Source: Nitrososphaerota archaeon (GTDB lineage Archaea; Thermoproteota; Nitrososphaeria; Nitrososphaerales; CADDZS01). From it: a stretch of DNA of 55,457 nucleotides. Shown here piece after piece: positions 52,319-55,457 of the stretch. How positions within the stretch are numbered: the stretch's first letter is position 1; each line of letters starts with the position of its first letter. The notes below the pieces were generated by a model. That model saw only the letters and a program-made list of their open reading frames with translations. It did not search any database and was not told where the DNA came from. A program made the position numbers and the translations under genes. The DNA is taken from positions 1 to 55,457 of the forward strand of contig JAJPHP010000033.1 in assembly GCA_021325255.1 (NCBI GenBank). The letters are read 5' to 3'.

Positions 52319-52813
52319 ATGCAAAAGGCCATATTGATAATGGGTTCGAAGAGCGATCTTGAATTTGCTGAAAAGATCAGGACAGCACTTTCCTCATACT
52401 CGGTTCAATGCGAAATGCGAATTGCGTCGGCTCACAGGACACCGGAGCACCTTCTCCAAGTCCTTAGGAACTACGCCTCATCAGGAGACCAGATAGTCGC
52501 AATTACGATAGCCGGACTTTCGGATGCACTGTCAGGGGTGGTTGCCGCTCAAAGATTGTTCCCAGTTGTGGCCTGCCCGCCAGACATCGAAAAATATGAG
52601 TTTCCAAAGATCTTTTCTTCCGCCTTTACCCCTTCCGACGTACCTGTGGCGCTCGTGACTGATCCAGTAAAGGCAGCGCACTTTGTGGCGCAGATATTTG
52701 CCCTATCCGATAAGAAAGTTGCCGATTCAATTTCAAAGAAGCTTGCAGAGAAGAAAGGCCAAATATTGAACGAAGACTCTCAGCTCGTCAGTGAGTCTGG
52801 TCAAAAGTCGTAG
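52319..52813 (+). CDS. purE: Purine biosynthesis protein PurE (N5-CAIR mutase / AIR carboxylase)
   Basis: The 164-residue protein has the PurE motifs LIMGSKSDLEFAEKI, IASAHRTPEHL and ITIAGLSDALSGVV. It converts carboxyaminoimidazole ribotide, the sixth step of purine synthesis. The longer frame from 52178 has no family N-terminus, so the ATG at 52319 is used. It lies 2 bases before purC. Confidence 0.93.
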   Translation: MQKAILIMGSKSDLEFAEKIRTALSSYSVQCEMRIASAHRTPEHLLQVLRNYASSGDQIVAITIAGLSDALSGVVAAQRLFPVVACPPDIEKYEFPKIFSSAFTPSDVPVALVTDPVKAAHFVAQIFALSDKKVADSISKKLAEKKGQILNEDSQLVSESGQKS

Positions 52814-52815
52814 GA

Positions 52816-53751
52816 GTGGTGCGTGAAATCATGTCAGTTCTTATGGAATCCAACCTTACAGGAATGACGTTACTGAAGCGGGGAAAGGTCAGAGACGTCT
52901 ATGTTGACGACGGGGAGCTTTTGATCGTTGCAACAGATCGCATCTCAGCCTTCGACAGGGTCATGCCTATAGGGATCCCTGACAAGGGCGCATCGCTTAC
53001 AAAGCTTTCAGAGTTCTGGTTCCTCAGAACCAGGCATATTTTCAAGAACCACTTCATTTCTCGCGTGGACAGCAGGACGCTAAGGGTAAAAAAGGCCCAG
53101 CGAATTGACATCGAATGGATCTGTAGGGCATACCTGTATGGCTCTGCTTGGCGCGCATATTCCAAAGGGGCAAGAGAAATTTCGGGAGTTGGACTGCCGA
53201 GCGGGCTCCAGCTCGCGGAAGAGCTCCCTGAAGTCATCCTCACCCCAACGACAAAGAGCGAGGAAGGCCACGATACCGAGCTCTCAAAGCAGATGGCAAT
53301 TGAGCAAGGACTGGTCGACGGTGACGTGTGGAACGACCTTGAAGAGGCGACGTATGGCTTGTTTGAATACTACAAGAGGGAGGCAAGGGTCAAGGGGATA
53401 ATCATACCAGACTTTAAACTGGAGTACGGAAAACTCGGCGATGAATTGATTCAGATAGACGAGCCCCCGACTCATGATTCTGCAAGGTTCTGGTCATTGT
53501 CAAGGTATCACGTGGGAGAAAAACAGGAGAAGCACTGCTTGGATAAGGAGTTTCTAAGAGACTTTCTGATGAGGAAGGGGTTCTCTGGAGATGGCGAAGT
53601 TCCAGAACTCCCAGATCTCGTCATCCAACAGATCACAAAGCGTTGTCAAGGAGCCTACGAAGTGATTTCGGGACTTCGCACGCTAGACTCACTTTCTCTT
53701 CTTAGCGTAGACGAAGTGCTCGCAGAGCTGGAAAAGAGCAAGACAAAATGA
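52816..53751 (+). CDS. purC: SAICAR synthase PurC
   Basis: The 311-residue protein carries KRGKVRDVY, RISAFDRVMP, PTTKSEEGHD and IDEPPTHDSARFW, the nucleotide and aspartate binding motifs of SAICAR synthetase. It could start at GTG 52816 or at the ATG 52831. It is translated straight after purE, as is usual in a purine operon. Confidence 0.94.
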   Translation: MVREIMSVLMESNLTGMTLLKRGKVRDVYVDDGELLIVATDRISAFDRVMPIGIPDKGASLTKLSEFWFLRTRHIFKNHFISRVDSRTLRVKKAQRIDIEWICRAYLYGSAWRAYSKGAREISGVGLPSGLQLAEELPEVILTPTTKSEEGHDTELSKQMAIEQGLVDGDVWNDLEEATYGLFEYYKREARVKGIIIPDFKLEYGKLGDELIQIDEPPTHDSARFWSLSRYHVGEKQEKHCLDKEFLRDFLMRKGFSGDGEVPELPDLVIQQITKRCQGAYEVISGLRTLDSLSLLSVDEVLAELEKSKTK

Positions 53752-53834
53752 AGCTATGCGCCGAAGTTTGAGTATAGTATGAAACATGCTAGCGAATAAG
53801 CGTTGGAAGAGAAAATGGAAGTGGAGCGGGGGAA

Positions 53835-55265
53835 GTGACGAAGGAGAGCTCGGCCTCTGATAAGGATCAACCAGATTTCGATCTCTTCTCACCGACCGAT
53901 TTTCGCTACGGTGTTCCGGAGCTGAAACGGTTTCTCTCAGAGGAAGCATACGTCGCGTACAAAGCTCGTGTGGAGGTCTCACTGGCCCGGGAGCTTGCAG
54001 CCTTTGGCGTCTGTTCACACGCTGTTGCCGAGGAGATTGCGCGAGCCGCGGAGAGTGTCACTGCTGCAGAGGTATACGCAGAGGAGGACCGTATAAAGCA
54101 TGATATCCGCGCGCTCGCAAACGTCATCGCGTCGAAGGCTTCTGAAAGGGCAAAACCATACGTTCACCTAGCGGCTACATCCTACGACATTGTGGATACA
54201 GCAAATGCCGCGAGGTTTCGTGATGCGCTAGATCTTGTTGTAATTCCTGATCTCTTGAAGCTCGAGAATGCCCTTATTGAAATGACACTCGAAAATTCGG
54301 ACGTTGTTCAGATTGGCCGCACGCATGGCCAGCACGCCGAGCCAATAACCTTCGGCTTTCACCTCTCCTATTACGTGAGTCGCCTGGGGAAGAGGATCCT
54401 CAGGCTAAAGGAGGCGACGAACAACCTCTCGGGCAAGTTTGCGGGAGCTGTTGGAGTATACGGGCCACTTTCCCTGATTGTAGATGATCCCGAAAAGTTC
54501 GAACAAGCCCTTCTAAATAGCCTGGGTCTTCAACCGAGCGAAGTTTCGACCCAAATAGTCCAGCCTGAGCCCGTAGTGGATCTCATGCACGCAATCGTTT
54601 CCACACTTGGAGTGATGGCCAACTTTGCAAGAGATATGCGTCACCTTCAGCGGAGCGAAATAGCAGAGGTAGCGGAGGAGTTCGGAACGGCACAGGTTGG
54701 ATCCTCGACTATGCCCCACAAGAGGAATCCAATCAACTTTGAAAACGTCGAAAGCATATGGAAGAAATTTATGCCGCAAATGGTTACAGTTTACCTAGAC
54801 CAGATTTCTGAGCACCAGAGGGACCTGACCAATTCCAGTTCGCAGCGCTACCTTCCAGAGTTGATTGTCGCATTCGACTATTGTGTAAGAAGGCTGACCA
54901 GGACCATCTGGGACAGCAAGAGGAATCGTCCCAGACTCGTAGTCGACAAGGAAAATATGCAACGTAATTTCGAATCAAGCAAGGCCGTGATTTCGGCCGA
55001 ACCTCTATACATTCTCCTCGCCGTTTCGGGCCATCCAGACGCGCATGAGGCGGTAAGGTGTGCGGTGCAGAAATCAATTGACGAGCACAAGAGTTTCGGA
55101 GAAATTTTAGCTACGGACCGTGAGCTTTCGAGTCATCTTTCAAAAGTATCAACGGAAAGGAGGGAAATACTCTACAACTTGGAGAGGTACACAGGGATTG
55201 CTTCGAAAAAGGCAAGACGAGTGGCTCTGGAATGGAGGAAAAGACTTTCACCCGAATCCGGGTAG
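53835..55265 (+). CDS. purB: Adenylosuccinate lyase PurB
   Basis: The 476-residue protein starts with GTG. The signature SSTMPHKRNP is at 290-299, and H164 in GRTHGQHAEP is a catalytic-region histidine. It removes fumarate from SAICAR and adenylosuccinate. It is the third purine gene, 83 bases after purC, and shares the superfamily fold with the aspartase/fumarase at 7721. Confidence 0.95.
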   Translation: MTKESSASDKDQPDFDLFSPTDFRYGVPELKRFLSEEAYVAYKARVEVSLARELAAFGVCSHAVAEEIARAAESVTAAEVYAEEDRIKHDIRALANVIASKASERAKPYVHLAATSYDIVDTANAARFRDALDLVVIPDLLKLENALIEMTLENSDVVQIGRTHGQHAEPITFGFHLSYYVSRLGKRILRLKEATNNLSGKFAGAVGVYGPLSLIVDDPEKFEQALLNSLGLQPSEVSTQIVQPEPVVDLMHAIVSTLGVMANFARDMRHLQRSEIAEVAEEFGTAQVGSSTMPHKRNPINFENVESIWKKFMPQMVTVYLDQISEHQRDLTNSSSQRYLPELIVAFDYCVRRLTRTIWDSKRNRPRLVVDKENMQRNFESSKAVISAEPLYILLAVSGHPDAHEAVRCAVQKSIDEHKSFGEILATDRELSSHLSKVSTERREILYNLERYTGIASKKARRVALEWRKRLSPESG

Positions 55266-55411
55266 ATGGACGTATCCTCCTTGGATGATTGAAAAACTGG
55301 TTTCCTATCTATACGTTTAGTTAGGCATTTATCTCTTTGCGTTCGCCCCTCGGGTACCGTCAAGTTAAGCCCAGTAAGATAAAGGGTTATGGCCAGAAGG
55401 ACTGATCTCTC

Positions 55412-55457
55412 ATGTTTTTGGTGATGACAAACACGGAAGACGAGTTCCTCCTAGCCA
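55412..55457 (+). CDS. Possible start of a further gene (cut by the window)
   Basis: The ATG at 55412 opens a frame that runs to the end of the window (begins MFLVMTNTEDEFLLA). Too little is visible to name it. Confidence 0.25.
   Translation, partial: MFLVMTNTEDEFLLA

Noticed and set aside
1..55457. CRISPR array, rRNA or tRNA genes, defence island
   Set aside because: No regularly spaced repeats, no rRNA-like or cloverleaf sequences, and no recognisable defence genes seen on reading the window.

Overview
The window is a dense stretch of an archaeal chromosome. Marker genes include archaeal ribosomal proteins L31e, L39e, S19e and L37Ae, aIF5A, the exosome subunits Rrp4/Rrp41/Rrp42, SBDS, a 20S proteasome alpha subunit, prefoldin beta, a Pcc1-like KEOPS subunit, RNase P protein Rpr2/Rnp4, Nob1, Nep1, archaeal-type AlaRS and LeuRS, and an F420-dependent NADP reductase. 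A divergent FtsZ-like protein, an Ogg1-type glycosylase, DnaK/DnaJ and two-subunit glycine decarboxylase fit a TACK archaeon of the Thaumarchaeota (Nitrososphaerota) or a neighbouring lineage, probably a heterotroph. That placement is inferred from gene content and was not tested. No ammonia-oxidation gene is present, and I saw no tRNA, rRNA or CRISPR array. TTG start codons are common.

Layout. 1-2455: 3' part of dnaK, then dnaJ. 2555-9127: aIF5A, NAD kinase, Nob1, F420H2:NADP oxidoreductase, a short MscS-like channel, a zinc-ribbon protein, a membrane protein and an aspartase/fumarase. 9228-13398: Nep1, a tRNA methylthiotransferase, the FtsZ-like protein and an ASCH-domain protein. 13460-16556 (minus strand): rnp4, then S19e, PDCD5-like, L39e and L31e; an intact IS5-type insertion sequence (about 15128-16166) sits between rnp4 and S19e. 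17046-20004: glycine decarboxylase subunits. 20223-28916: a surface-anchored protein, alaS, leuS and ogg1. 29071-36980: a TPR-like protein, DUF371, then the proteasome/exosome superoperon (psmA, SBDS, rrp4, rrp41, rrp42, L37Ae, pcc1, prefoldin beta, DHH phosphoesterase).

37028-41953 is the most coherent accessory module. It holds an ECF transporter with a RibU-like S component, two ATPases and EcfT, followed by a winged-helix/FAD synthase fusion that converges on a bifunctional riboflavin kinase/regulator (RbkR type). Together these could import riboflavin, make FMN and FAD, and control the pathway.

42066-47970: a Translin/Trax-like nuclease, a PAC2 chaperone, an unknown protein, an Hjc-like nuclease, a small zinc protein, an acyl-CoA thioesterase, NAD(P)HX epimerase, an ETHE1-like metallo-hydrolase and QueC. 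48180-52131: an SDR oxidoreductase, a GH15 glucoamylase-like enzyme and a DapA-superfamily aldolase, plausibly sugar metabolism. 52319-55265: purE, purC and purB. The last bases may begin another gene.

I found no defence system or wholly new machinery. The best leads are the flavin module with its HTH-fused FAD synthase, the FtsZ-like protein whose catalytic T7 aspartates are replaced, the Trax-like archaeal nuclease, and the IS insertion that splits a conserved RNA-processing/ribosomal gene string.
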